From assembly GCA_000181795.3 (NCBI GenBank), contig CM012955.1:1982563-2046562 (forward strand): a stretch of DNA of 64,000 nucleotides, given 5' to 3'. Origin of the DNA: Trichinella spiralis (Eukaryota; Nematoda; Enoplea; Trichinellida; Trichinellidae). Of this stretch, positions 39,166 to 51,810 are shown one piece after another (position 1 is the first letter of the stretch; every line of letters starts with the position of its first letter). The translations under genes were made by a program, and so were the position numbers. The notes under the pieces were generated by a model. That model worked only from the letters and a program-made list of their open reading frames with translations, was not told where the DNA came from and ran no database searches.

Positions 39166-39558
39166 CTACATGCCATAGATGTTAGCTCGGCCAAGTAGAA
39201 AATGGACGTTGTTTTTCAGTCGAGCTTCTCTCAGTCCGCCCCACTTTGGATTTATAGCTGCATTCCTATAGTTTGTTTTTGTTATTATTATATGTGCTGG
39301 TTTGTTTGAAGTTTTGTTCTTTATCATGAAAGTTGTCACATGCGTGATATATGCTCTGATTATCTGTTCCAAGCTTGCAGCAAACTGGTCTCCAAGTAGA
39401 ACATTGATCATCGTGTTATTCGATGGACAAAAGCCGCAGGTGTAATATTCGCCCATAAAGCGTTTATCTGTCGGGTCCAACGTCCATAATGCGCAACTGA
39501 ACCTGATCGTTGTTGATACGGCTCGACTGTGGAACTTTTTAATTGGGCAGATTATCAA
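39166..39558 (-). other. Orphan ORF, 130 codons, unknown
   Basis: This minus-strand frame ends in TAG at 39166-39168 and opens after a TGA near 39571; it has no ATG at its start, the first ATG giving a product from MGEYYTCGFCPSNN. Other residues include NPKWGGLREARLKNN. Codon choice looks plausible for coding DNA and a TCTCAG before its beginning could be a splice acceptor, but I recognise no domain and see no neighbouring exon. It could be a terminal exon, a pseudogene piece or a transposon relic. Confidence 0.25.
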
Positions 39559-40627
39559 ACTGAGACCTCACGCCGTAGATACGAACGCCTTGACCCGGTT
39601 AGATTAGATGTAATCATCCAAGTGGCATTTTAAATTACAAAAATATTAAATTATTAAAATCGACTTGAACGTAAATGAAGATGAAAATACTTTGGTTGAA
39701 GTTTGTATAAGGAGAAATTTGTTTTTCACTCCCTCCCCCCGTGGAGTTTTCGCTTCTTCCTGATGAAAAGCTAGCTGATGATGACTTTAGCAAATTGAAG
39801 TACTTGGCTTGCCTCTGGCAGTGTAACTGAAAATTTTTGAATAACTTGCCGAGCAATATTATAAAATTGACTGTGCAACAACAAGACCAACGGCTGTGTT
39901 GTAGCTCATTTTTACATATTCAATATTTCCAACAACATCGTTTAAAGAAGTGCGCATGTGTTTTAAACAATAGATTAGAAGCACAGGTTGACTTGTAAAT
40001 TAAATGAAATTGCATTACACAGGAATTGTTTATTTTGCTTTTTTCTCAATTTAATGGAAAGAGTGAAGAGCTTAGTGTTTTGAATAACAAACAAGTTGCA
40101 AAAGTTTGGTGGTCGCCCACAAGCGGAAAATTGAACAACAACGGAAAAAACATATGACTCAACAACAGTGTGTTGTTTGTCGCTTGCATTTCAAAGTGAG
40201 GAACAAATGATTTGCTAAAAAGCGCGACCACATTGCAGAATTGAAAATGAGCACATCAGCTTCATTCAGTTATGCGCTTTATAATGTTGAAATTCGGTTG
40301 TTGTCATTCGATGAATGGAAGTCAGTTGCCGAAACATCCGTTGCCATTAAACGCCAAGCAACTGCCAGGCGCGGCTCCAAATCGCCTCATTCAAAAATAT
40401 GGTAGCAAGATTGTGAGAGCGACTTGAATCACGTGAATAATTATTTCAACGATTAAGTAACCTGTCTTGATGTCTTGGAATTGCTTGTCTTTGTCGAAAG
40501 CTAACGAAAAGTTTACAGCTTTCTGAAAGAAATGTTGCAAATCACAATCAACGTCGACTATACATTGCTGTTCAGTCAGTCACTAGCATAGTTGTCAAGG
40601 CAAATTATAAAATGGGCAAAAGCAAAA

Positions 40628-40630
<3 letters not shown>

Positions 40631-40673
<43 letters not shown>

Positions 40674-40680
40674 GTGTGTG
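40631..40680. repeat. (TC)n then (TG)n microsatellite
   Basis: About 43 bp of TC repeat with one TTTC break passes into a short TG run. Confidence 0.9.
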
Positions 40681-41047
40681 CACTATTATTCATTACAACT
40701 CGCACGACTGATTAATTGTTTATCATACTTTGTGTGTGTGTTTGCGTGTTTTTTTATTTAGCTGAAAAGCAGACCGCACATTCATATTGGATGATGCATT
40801 TTTTGAGAATTCCAAGTATTGAAAAAATATTTTCGCATAATCAATAACCGACTTCATGAGATGTATATAACTAAATAGCCAGCTTAGCTACATATAAAGC
40901 GTGAGAATTGTAGTTTGCAGTTTTTGCAAATATAATAAAATTGAACAATTTGCATGCGTCTCCACTTTACACCACTTTACACACGTACAATGAATGTTTA
41001 CGTCGTTTGAATGGAACATGTTGTATTGTTCCCCTTCTTCAATTTAT

Positions 41048-41079
<32 letters not shown>
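41048..41079. repeat. (AAT)n microsatellite
   Basis: A run of about ten AAT/ATA trinucleotides in intergenic DNA. Confidence 0.9.
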
Positions 41080-42675
41080 TGCAATTATTAATATATATAT
41101 AGTTTTAAAATTAATTTTCCCATTTTATTTATTTCTTATTTTCATTTTCAACATTTTTCACAGCATCGTCAGGCTGAGTTTGATTTTCATCATTTCGAGT
41201 TTGTTTCAATTGATTGTTGTAACAAACGTTGAAATCACTTCTACTGAGTAGCGTCTGTTGAACAGCTTTGCCTTTAGCTGTGTCATTTGCCAAGACGCAA
41301 GATATAAACAGACAAAATAGAATATTAATCAAAGATTTTACCAGTTAGCTAGAAAAGAGCGATCATTTGAAATCATTTCTTCAACTTCACTTTTGGTGCC
41401 GTGTTAAATTTACCCTCGCATTCCGCCATCAGCATTTTGAAATTTCAAAATCTTATTCCAATGCGGGCTGTTCAAAGTGAACATTTCAAATGTGTCAAGG
41501 TTGAATTCAAATTTTCTCTAATTGTCTCTGCTGGGGAAAATTTTCATTCTTCTCTTAAACAACAACATCATTTTTATTACAGTTCTCTTGGAATTGGAAA
41601 TTTGTTCAACTACCCGAGCATGGGAATATTTTTTAAAAAATTTCCTTTCAAATTCAATAATTTTCAATAAACATTGCGAAATTACAATTTATCCGATTTC
41701 AGTTTGCATTTGATATTTTCACCAAACTCAGCAACTGATTCAAAATTAACATTTATTTCAATTGCACATTTTAACACCAAACCTTTCTATTATTAGCATC
41801 ACTCTTATCAATTGCAGTTTCGTTTTATCAGTTGAAATGAATTACCATACACATTATATGCATATATATATATCTATAATTAGAAACATTTTGTTGCAAA
41901 TCTGTCGTTACCCATGTTGAGCATTTGGAAAAATAAAAATGAAACTTCTGTCATATTTAACATGTATTATGCATAATGAATGCAAATTGGTAATGATGCA
42001 TATTGAAAAATACGCTGCATTTAATTTTTTGTACACTTCAATTGAAACTTTTCCATTTGAACCGGGTTTGAATTGAATTAATTGCCATATTGGTTCACAT
42101 TTATTATTGGAAAGCAAATCAATTATTATAAAACGAGACTTTTCTAAAATAAGTAGACGTTTCAATTATAATTTTAATCTATTGAAAATATCTTCTTTTT
42201 CTGTGCAAGGGGAGACATTATTTTTGCAAAATAACCTTGAAATGTGATTCATAACGTTGGTGAAATTTATGAAAATTGCTAAATTTCTACAATTTGATTT
42301 AATGAATGGCCTTGGTGCTGCGGGGAATTTCTATGGTTGGTTGATGGATAGTTTCTGAGGAGGTTAGACCGAACTGGAAATTGGTATTCGGTCGCCGCCG
42401 ACCAATGCTAGGATAATGTGGAGCACTTATTTTTGTCGGGAGGTCTGAGAAACCGGTCCAATGGTCAGAGAAAAGCTATATATTACAAGTTTGCAATTTT
42501 TTTCTCCACTCTCCACCGGGGACTAGCTCCACACATGTTGCAGACCTTGGCCCGGCCTATTGGTTGATCATCGCTAGAAACGTAGCATTCGTTGTTGAAC
42601 ATCTCCTATTTGCTTAGCCTTTTCTTAGCTTGCGACGCCTGCTAACGTTTTTCACTTTTCAAAGCCGGCGTCGCG

Positions 42676-42702
42676 TCGGTCGGTCGGTCGGTCGGTCGGT
42701 GT
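42676..42702. repeat. (CGGT)n tetranucleotide repeat
   Basis: Six near-perfect CGGT units upstream of the insulin-like gene, unusual for its G+C content in AT-rich surroundings. Confidence 0.85.
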
Positions 42703-43268
42703 CGTATCCCCCTCATGACTCTGTACGAATGGACGTCTGCCATTGGAAGAAGCGCCGCCTTTATCATCATCATTTGCCCCGCACAGCTTATATAGCGCAC
42801 TTTGGCTTTTCATTTTCACTTTTCCCAACTCACGGCGTCGTGAACTGCTACTACTGCTCATACATACGCTGGCTGCAATTTTCTCATTTTGCTCTTCTCC
42901 ATCCACTCCTTTCTCTATCTGTCATGTCACTCTACCAATTTCCACTGTAAATTATTAATGCACATTTTATACAATTCAGCACTGACGTTTCGTTATTGAA
43001 GAACAAGCAAAATATCCCACTCGCTCAGTTCAACCATTCGTATCCTTTCGTATCCTATTGGTTTCTTTTGTGAAAATTGTCGTGCACTTTCAAAAAATCT
43101 GCTCTGAAATTCACTCCCCTTGTCCACTTCTTCTGAATGTGCATCTTTTCATTTTTTTTCATTCCAATAACTACAACAGCTAACTAACTGATATTTTGTT
43201 TCAATTTTGAATTTTAATTCAACCTATATTTTCAGATTTTCACAAGAAATCTACTCTGCTGAAACAGA

Positions 43269-45889
43269 ATGTGGCGTTGCTGGCATTTGACTTTTGTTCT
43301 TCTCATTCTGATAGTCTACGGAAGACCTGGAAATACTCAAATGCGACTATGCGGAAACAAGCTGATGAACGTGTTGAAGCGACTCTGCGATCACCAATAC
43401 GCCACACCTGCATCAAGTAAGAAAATTGATGATCCATTCGGCGAAATTTAGGGCCACATTTGTGAATTTAAATTCTATATATAGAGAAAGAAAAATTGCA
43501 CATCAGTGCACAATTTACGAGCGCAGAACAATCATAACTCAAGTTTGACTTTTTCTTTTTTTAAAGTGCAATTTTGAGATGCAAGATATGTTTGGAACTT
43601 TTGTTTTGTCAGACTGACGCGGCAGGTGCCCCTTGAAAAATAATAGCTGCATTGAAATTGCCATTCAGAGGCGTCGTTGAGCTGGAAAGCTTTCCGCAAT
43701 TTTCTAACATTCGGCAGTTAAAAAAGAAGCTAATCACCCAATTTTGTTTCGAAAGCAAATTTTTCCTATTCTTCATCTTCATTAAACAGAAGAGGAGGGG
43801 CACATTTGGAAAACCGTTTCTTTGTTATTTAAAAGTTTTTCTTCTTTTGTATTTTCTTACAAAGCGGAATTATCGTCCGTTTTGGTTGAGGAGTGAAAAT
43901 TATCTGGATGTAATTGGGAGCTCTCTCACAAATGCTAATGATAGTAAAAAACAAGCGAACACACAGACATGTGAGGGGGAGGGGGGTAATTGATAATTGT
44001 GATAGTTAGCATGATCATTTCTGCAAATAACAAATCTGAAACTGATGCAGCCGTTTGCGAACTTTTATGTATTGTATTGTCATTGTGCGAAATTGGGAAA
44101 CATTTCCAAAAATTCACAACCATAATTGGAGCAATAGTAACAATTCAGTTTTACTCGATTATGCCAATTTCCAATTTGCCATTCATCTTATTGAAAGACA
44201 ATCTATCAGTATTCACCATTTCCAAATGCATTCGGTGATACAATTTTTTCTTTTTTTTTCATTCTAATTTTAAACTCAAACAATAATTCTATTAAATCAA
44301 TCAATTGATCATAATATTTTTCCATTCCATCACATGAACGACGTCAATTGCCAATGCAAAAGCTGTGTCAAACAAAAAGAATGGAAAATAGAAAATGGAG
44401 AGGCAGAATATTCTTTTGCACAGTGGTAAAAAAATTTTGTTTAGATTAAGTTGGATTTTTGAGCATCATAGGAGTTTACTTGTTTCATGCTAATTGTACA
44501 GGAAGTTAAGTGGAGTTTTATGCAACTTTTCCTTCTTCTTCTTCTTCTTCTTCTTCTTTGCAATTAAGAATTCTTTTGATGCTTGTTGGTGAAAAGAGTT
44601 TTGACAATTTGCTGTGAATCTCAACTTGACAAATTATGCAAAATTCTTCAGTTCATTGTAAAGAAGAATACATTAGAACTTTGAATTTAAATCTCGACGA
44701 GTGGATGGATAAATTTTCTTTATTTTTGAAGTAATTTCTACAATTTCAATTAAGATAAAGAAGAATCTTTTTCTCTTTCTCTCTCTCTCTCTCTCGTACG
44801 CGTATAACACGATAAAAATATAAATAAATAAATAAATATATATATATATATATATATAGCAGTAATTTCTTGTTGCTCATCAACAAGATCTCTATCTTTT
44901 CTTTAAATAGATTTCTTAATATAGCAACAACTAATGCTTGTCATTTTGTTCAAGGACTCAGTCAAGTTTTGATGTTAATCACCGTTGAAATTGGTTTCAG
45001 TTCAATAATAAAATTTGAATACTGCCTGCCGTCAGTGCAGTTGCGCTTTAATGGCTTTGTTGATGCTTTTTTCCATCTGCAACATTTTAAAATCAGCTGC
45101 TCTTCTTTGGTGAACGTTTATCGCTGTTTTGCAATCTTCAAAATGGCAAAGCCAATGCACCAGTTTCTACTTTTGTCAACGCGACGCTAAAAATAAAGCC
45201 GAATGCTTTCAGCGAAAGCAGACGATGGATCGATCGATCGCCATATTCAGCCTCTCTGGACGACAAATTACTGATGTCATCTTTATATCATATATAATGG
45301 GCTAGCCAGCTTCTTCGGGATTCATTTGCTCTGCTGTCTAGCAGTATTTTCACTTTTGGGAAAATTAATCACCGACCATTTTTCAGTGTGAAAGAATTCA
45401 ACTGCTAAAAGGGGGTGTTTTTATTTGCAAAATTTCCAATAGCTCTAGCTCGTCATTAAATTTCATTTGAAAAAATATCAACAACGAAATAAAGATGTTT
45501 TTTTGAAAGTAAAAATTATCTCTGTAAATTATAGCACATTAGGGGGAACATTGCAAGCTAACAATGTTTTTTTATGAGCACATCCATCGCTTGATAAAAC
45601 ATAAAAATGAATAATTTTTCGATCACTGATTGTTTCAGTTTGGTGAAAATTGAAATTTTTAGGATCCTGGCGTGCCGATTCGGACCATTTGGTCACTCAG
45701 ACTCGTTCTGGAATCGTGCAAGAGTGTTGTCTGAAACAGTGCAGCTATACCTATTTGCTGTCCTTCTGCGATGCCCAGATGTCAGCTGACGGCCAACAGA
45801 ACACCATTACTAATGAAGTGAGCGTTGAGAAAATTGCAGAAGCTACAGGCGTTCGACACAATCCTCTGTCGTCTGTCAAAAAACTCTAA
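43269..45889 (+). CDS. Insulin-like peptide precursor
   Basis: Secreted hormone of the insulin/IGF family, expected ligand of a DAF-2-type receptor. Two exons, 43269-43416 and 45663-45889, join in phase (A + GA = Arg); 375 nt, 124 aa. Signal peptide: LTFVLLILIVYG region. B chain: MRLCGNKLMNVLKRLCDHQY with the canonical 11 residues between its two Cys. C region of about 22 residues (ATPASR then SWRADSDHLVTQTRS). A chain: GIVQECCLKQCSYTYLLSFC, with Cys at 6, 7, 11 and 20 exactly as in vertebrate insulin. A tail of about 39 residues follows the last Cys, like an IGF D/E extension. No dibasic cleavage site flanks the C region; single Arg residues do (TR before SGIV). The intron is 2.2 kb. The other acceptor at 45638 would hit a stop at once, so 45663 is chosen. 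A TTTTCAG at about 43229-43235 before the ATG may be a spliced-leader or UTR acceptor. Confidence 0.92.
44771..44858. repeat. (TC)n and (AAAT)n/(TA)n tracts in the insulin intron
   Basis: A TC run (44771-44795) is followed by AAAT units and a (TA)n run ending at 44858, all inside the large intron of the insulin-like gene. Confidence 0.85.
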
Positions 45890-45986
45890 TCCAATTAATC
45901 TATTTCATGGACCGTCATCAACGGCCAAACTTATTTTCTGCATACCCGGTAATTATATATACACATACGCATACATACACGCACAC

Positions 45987-46018
<32 letters not shown>

Positions 46019-47745
46019 GTATATAAGTATGAAAGACACCTCAGCGCTTCAATGGTTCAGAAATATTTGAATTTCTAGTTCGACGCGATATATTATTTCG
46101 ATTATTCATTTATTTATTTATTTATTCCAATCCTTTATTTATAAGCATATCTACAATACATCCGTATATGAATGACACGAATTTGGCTATGCAAAAGACC
46201 AGGAAACAAGCAATATTTATTTGCATTGGAATGCATGCATGGAAACGATCGTTGCTTCTGCTTTTTACATAGTTATTTTTATTTATATTTGGCATCTGGG
46301 CTTGAAATAAAGGTTTTAGAAACAAAAAAAAGACGATAATTACTCTGAAACAGCACCTTGTTCGTTTTGCAATTTCGCAGTGCCAACTGCAAACATCGAA
46401 ACAACGAATCACCAATCATTCCTCTTTTCTTGTAAAAAACTTCATATGAATAAATAAATAAATGTATTAAAAACAAACCAGAATTGTTTTGTTTTCTTGC
46501 TTTTGTCATAGCTGTACAATATTATACTTGAATTTTTTGAGAAAACTGTTTACTGATATAATATTTACGGGTAACAGATAAATACAATCTATCTGTCCAT
46601 CAGTCTATCATCTACCTATCTGTTTGCATCGTTGAAAGTTGATCTTAGCAATCAGAAAATACTACGTAAAATTTCTGTAAAATATTTAAAAAACAATTCT
46701 TTTTTTTCTCTTAAATTTTACATGATAATACTATAAAATATACTACACTAAAATGATATTACTAAAATACTGATAATAGACATCATTTATCAATATTTAA
46801 AATGAACCAAATCGAAAGAAAAAGTAAATCGTAAAAAAACCACAAGTATTAATTTTTTATTATTTAAATAATAAAAAGCTACTTTTGTACAATAGAAATG
46901 CAAATCAATTGACTCAGGTTTATAACTTCTGTAATTTGTAGAACAATGACTTTCAGACTAATCGTTATTAGTAGAATTTTAAAAAATATTTTTTTATTTT
47001 AAGGAAAACAGCTTGAAATTAATTTTTATAAAAAGTATTTTTCAAAAAGTCTAAAATATTGTAATATGACTGTCAAGTGTAACAAAATATTGACGTATAA
47101 TACAGTACAAGTATTTGGTAATCATTTGTTGTAGTATTAATATTTTAATACTTTTTTCTCTAATATAATAATGGTGATAATTTTTTTTATTTTAATAATT
47201 GCTTATTCTTGTCATCATGTTTCCTTTGAATACATTTAGGTTTCTATACTGGCAGAAGTGTTTACAGTTGTGGACTTATCGCCAAATTGTTTGCTCACTG
47301 TATAGCATATTGTTGACTGTGTATTTTGAATTTCATGTTTATCACAATCTAAACTTTTTTCAAAAAATGCTTTGCAATTGTTACAGTATTAATGATTCAG
47401 TGCATAAAACTGTTGCAATTTCCTTTTGGTTGTAGTGTGATTTTAATAGGTTAAAAATATTTGTATAAACTTGCAAATCTTAAGTAAATACAGTGATACT
47501 TGCTTTAGTTTTTGCATGGTATTATTTGCATTTTACTACTGCGTGTGCAATTTTGAAATTGATTTCAACGCTTTTCTGTTAGATTCAGTTTTTAACTGCC
47601 TTACAACTGTGTAAACTTTAATGCTAGTTTTTGTACAAGCTGAACTAATGTACAGCGTATGCGTGCAATGACTTTGAACATTTTTATTAATTTTTGATTG
47701 GATAATCTATTATGAATGTTTTTTAGCAATTAGTGAAGTTGTGAA
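45890..47745. other. Intergenic region between insulin-like gene and UEV
   Basis: Strongly AT-rich DNA with no exon I can support. It contains mixed (CATA)/(TA)n repeats at 45954-46027 and TTTA repeats near 46108-46126. A TTTTTAG at 47720-47725, 20 bp before the UEV start, may be a trans-splice acceptor. Confidence 0.4.
45954..46027. repeat. (CATA)n/(TA)n compound microsatellite
   Basis: ACATACGCATAC-type units pass into a pure TA run, then TATG-broken TA units. Confidence 0.85.
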
Positions 47746-50034
47746 ATGAGCGGAGGTAAGCATTTTAAATGGGCGTTATAACAATTTTGTAATACGATGC
47801 TATTTAATGGATTATGGATTTTAGTTGAGGTACCCAGGAATTTTCGTTTGCTTGAAGAACTGGAAGAAGGGCAGAAAGGTAAAGGTGATGGTACCATCTC
47901 TTGGGGTTTATATGATGATGAAGATATGACGCTGTCTCTTTGGAGATGTGTTATTATTGGGCCACCAAGGGTGAGTTCGTTTTTTTCAACAACGTAAATA
48001 AATGTTTAAATTGAACTTCATACTGTATGTTCATTTCATTAAATGAAATGAAATGAAATGAAATGAATTCTCTTATCCGTTTACTTATGCAGTATAATCA
48101 GGTTGCCACTGATTAAGTAGTGACGAGTAATAGCGATACTTCTTTCATATTTTTCATCACTGAAATGTAAATTAGAAAGCAGAATGTATGATGGCAAAAT
48201 TGAATGAACTTTTCAGTTTGATTAATTTTCCATTTTATGTGATTTAAATTTTTTAAATAATTTATTCTTTCTTTTATACTGATACTGGAAAAGCTTTATA
48301 AAACAACTTTACAGAAGTTTGTCAATTGATTGTCTCAATTCTTGACAAGACACAAATGCTCTTATCATTTATTTCTTCTCGATAGTGCTGTAAATGACAG
48401 AACTGTTGTATTTACATGTTTTGCTGTGCCTAATATGTTGTTTCTCTCTTTTTTGTGAATTCATCAATAAAACGGAGATCAGTTAATCTCAACTGAAATA
48501 TATGAATATAGTGAAGTATTTTTTGATTAGTGTTAACTGTGAACAGAAAGAAATTCTTCTACTAATAATTTTGCACGTTGAATAGCTGCAGTTGTTTATC
48601 TTTTCTCAGTTAATCTATAACTAGCATCATGTTAGCAGTTTCAAAGACGCGTTATCATTGTTGATATTCTTCATCACGCATTGAACAAATGGAAATCAAT
48701 TGGATGAATACATTTTTGCAAACATCTAATAGCCACTTCTGATGTGCGTAGGCTTTAGTTTGCCGTTTTTGTGAAAGCATTTCTTTCATTCATTTCAAAT
48801 GCTATTTTCATCCGTGACGTACAATTTTACATTAATTTTCTCCAAATTCAATCTTATGATTATGTTTGTTATGCATCTTTTGATCGTTATGTTGTAAAGT
48901 TTTCCTTGACAATAATTATTTTTGTAGAAAAAATGCGGAAAATATTCTTGTTTGTTTTATTTTTGAAGAACTTTCATCGGTACACTTTAATTTTATTCTG
49001 TATTCTTCACGAAGAATTTTGCAATTGTATCGTCCATGGGAGACTTGGCAAAGCATTTTTCCCGTCGAAAATGAAGCGAAATTATAATATGCATAAACTG
49101 TGTTGTACATTACTAATTGAGAATGATAAACGTTTTACGTTTCGAACATTGAATATTGTCAATTTTCAACCGTTTTTGTGTACCATTTTACGGTATATGT
49201 ATAAAAGATGTTCAGGTTGATATTGTTATTTTACCATTGTACGTGTCTGAGGTTTTATTGTACTTTGAAGTTTTGATGATAATTTTATAACATTTTTAAA
49301 TAGATAAAATTTTAATCATCCATTTTAATGTAAATTTTATTGTGATATATGCTAGTCTTTTTTAAATATATTTCTTCATCAAATGTTATGATAGTTTGCT
49401 TTTTATTAATGTCATATTATCATGCAAGTTGATTTTTTTTCAAAGAGCTAGTATTGATTGACAAACGTTGGTACTATTTTAATGCAGATCAATCAATAGC
49501 CAAATTGTCACTAGCATGATAAATTTGAAACGATTTGTGACACCGGTTGATGCGCCTAAACACAATGTTATTTTTTCTGTGATGTCATGTTTCAAAAAAT
49601 AGTGTACTATTTTATGAATATTGATTTGAATGTTATTGTTTTTATGTATGTGAAAATTAGACCCCGTACGAGAATCGTGTTTACAATTTGGCTATTGAAT
49701 GCGGCGAAGATTATCCAAATGATCCTCCGGTTGTGCGTTTTATTTCGAAAATTAACTTAAGCGGCATTAATTCAACTACTGGCTTGGTAAATTGGCGCAC
49801 GATTGTTATGCGCATTAATTTCAATACGATTAATTAGTCAATTAATAATAATAATAATAATAATAATAACGATGATTGTTGTGGTTTTAGGTAGATCGCA
49901 GTTCTGTTTCGGTGTTGTCGAGATGGCAGAAAAATCATACGATTCGTCACGTTCTTGAAGATATTCAAAAAATTATGACTGCCAAAGAAAATCAGCGTCT
50001 TCAGCAGCCACCGGAAGGTTCTTGTTACAACTGA
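47746..50034 (+). CDS. uev-1: Ubiquitin E2 variant UEV/MMS2 (UBE2V)
   Basis: UEVs pair with UBC13 to make Lys63-linked ubiquitin chains in DNA-damage tolerance and signalling. Four exons: 47746-47755, 47825-47970, 49661-49786, 49891-50034; 426 nt, 141 aa, the normal size. The first exon codes only MSG plus one base. Sequence is close to human MMS2: [67 protein letters not shown] and the end [12 protein letters not shown]. The E2 active-site Cys is absent, as in all UEVs; the equivalent stretch is INLSGIN. Intron 2 is 1690 bp, very long for this window, and holds (AAATG)n at 48041-48066. The micro-exon with the ATG is supported by phase (G + TT = Val) and by the match of the UEV N-terminus. 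An AATAAA lies at 50333-50338. Confidence 0.93.
48041..48066. repeat. (AAATG)n pentanucleotide repeat
   Basis: Five tandem AAATG units inside the long UEV intron. Confidence 0.85.
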
Positions 50035-50867
50035 ATTGTCCAATTTTGCAATGAATTTTAGTTTCTTTATTGGATTGGCGACATTTTCCCCATAACTTTG
50101 GACCTTATCTTTGGATGATAATTGAAAAAATGTTTTTTTTTTTTAATTTTTTAAATTTATTCATTTTTTATTTCATTTGGTGTTCAAAATGTAAGTGCTG
50201 GATGAATGGTTGGTATTAACTTCTCCATGCAAATTCACTCATATTGTGATCTATAGAGCTTTATTTGCGATGACTTGATCGTACATTTTATTTTTTCGTT
50301 TCTTTTTATGTTTTTTCTTTTTAATAAATTTAGATTTGTGTTATTGAATTTTTGCATACATTTGGCAATTTTTCAATTTTGAAAATATGAACACTTTATC
50401 TCGTTCTAGTGCTATGCATTTTGGTAATACTGGTGAATTAAAAAAAAATCCAATTGGAAATTGAATTAAATGTAATGTTGCACAAGATGGAAATGTTTGC
50501 CAACTGGCCGACTTGGTAAGATATGATTGTTCGAGGTGCTTTTCTGTCTGCTGTAGATGAAGAAGCAAATTGAAAAGCACCGCAATGATCAGTTTGTCCG
50601 ATTTGGGAAAATAATTTCCAAGTAATAATTCCTTGACAGAAACAATTGGCAAACAAGACGATTTACTTACATGAAAATTTATAATTGGCAAATATATTTA
50701 AAAAGAAAAATAACGCAGGTGACTATTTATTATGAATGAAGAGTTATTAATTTTTTATTTTGTTTTTTTTTATTTCATAGACAAATAGAAGAAAGTAAGA
50801 ATGAACAAAATGATGAATGAATGGGATAAATAGACAGAGATAAATAAATGAATAAAATTGAAAAATA
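50035..50867. other. 3' region between convergent UEV and tetraspan genes
   Basis: Both genes end here. A T-rich stretch and AATAAA at 50333-50338 suit the UEV 3' end. No further coding region is evident; minus-strand ORFs near 50340-50690 have no recognisable content. Confidence 0.4.
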
Positions 50868-51446
50868 TCAACTTGGCCCGTCAGTAGTGTTGACTTCAGG
50901 AAGGGATTGATGATGAACAATATCCTGAATTTGCATCATAACTTCGCTGTGCTTTTTCTCCGCAGTCATGTAGCGCTTCAACAGCAGAAGCACATAGATG
51001 CTATATATGGTAATGCCCATGGCTCCGGCGGCGAAAAAGAACGCCATCACAATTGAGAACATGCTTTCTGAATAGATGTCTTCTTCGTCGTTGTTGCTCT
51101 TGTGACGCAGTTGACGAGCCAAGAAGATGCTTATGATGAGGAACAGCATCAAAATGAACACAATACCCTGCACGAAGACGTACAGGCTCAGTCGATCCAA
51201 ATGTCGACGACGGATGTCGTAAATGAGAACCAACTGTCCGAAACTCCAAATTAGCGCCACACCGGCGGCAATGGCGTACAATATCCGAGTCGAATGGAAA
51301 GTGATCTCATTCACCGACATCGGTATCAAAACTGTACTGATCACAGCTGCAACGAGTAGCTCAACCAGAGCTATTGTATAAGCGGCCGAGGTGACGTGGC
51401 AACAGCAAACTTGCCATTTCGAACTTGTAGGATCGAATTGCTTCAT
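50868..51446 (-). CDS. Four-pass membrane protein, nematode LAPTM/DUF7027-like
   Basis: A single-exon frame of 192 aa from the ATG at 51446 (MKQFDPTSSKWQVCCC) to TGA at 50870-50868. It starts with a short cytoplasmic segment with a Cys cluster (CCCHV), then four hydrophobic helices: AAYTIALVELLVAAVISTVL, ILYAIAAGVALIWSFGQLVL, LYVFVQGIVFILMLFLIISI and MFSIVMAFFFAAGAMGITIY. A loop with NNDEED and a cytoplasmic tail of about 40 residues complete it. This topology, length and the initial KW..C.C..V pattern suit the nematode DUF7027 or LAPTM4-like family, but I cannot assign a function. The open frame continues upstream without a Met, so the first ATG is used. Confidence 0.7.
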   Translation of the reverse strand: MKQFDPTSSKWQVCCCHVTSAAYTIALVELLVAAVISTVLIPMSVNEITFHSTRILYAIAAGVALIWSFGQLVLIYDIRRRHLDRLSLYVFVQGIVFILMLFLIISIFLARQLRHKSNNDEEDIYSESMFSIVMAFFFAAGAMGITIYSIYVLLLLKRYMTAEKKHSEVMMQIQDIVHHQSLPEVNTTDGPS

Positions 51447-51810
51447 TTCTGTTTCTTTTATGATTTTGTTATTCTTATTCTTATTTTCTGATTTCAATAT
51501 ACTAATATTTGTAGGTTATTTGGGAAATTGTTTTAATTGTTCGTTTGGTATGTTGGTCGAAATGATTCTTCTTCCTTCAACTCGACGGTTTGGTTCAATG
51601 TGAAAAGCAGAAAACGCTTGCTCGCATGCTCGCTTGTTTGATCGTCAATTTTGGCGCCGTTTCTTCATCCTTTTAAAAATGAAATCAAATTTAATAATCA
51701 ACAATGAAATGAAATAATCGATAAAGCCAATAAAAATTATTTCCTCTGAAAAAAAAGTGGTTCGATATTGTCTATAGTGTGCATGTTGCTTGCCTTCTAC
51801 TACAACAATA

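Larger units (their letters stand above)
38313..43268. other. Long gene-poor region between IL-17-like and insulin-like genes
   Basis: Almost 5 kb without a gene I can identify. It holds one minus-strand 130-codon ORF (39166-39558, listed separately), a long (TC)n tract (40631-40673), an (AAT)n tract (41048-41079) and a (CGGT)n tract (42676-42702). The last 600 bp before 43268 are less AT-rich and may be promoter and 5' UTR of the insulin-like gene. Confidence 0.4.

Noticed and set aside
45607-45662. Earlier acceptor (TTTCAG at 45638) for insulin exon 2
   Set aside because: It produces TTTGGTGAAA with a stop in the needed phase; the acceptor at 45662 gives a clean A chain.
48771-49220. 149-codon + strand ORF in the UEV intron
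   Set aside because: It is rich in Phe, Ile and Cys from AT-rich DNA, has no motif, and lies inside an intron of a conserved gene.
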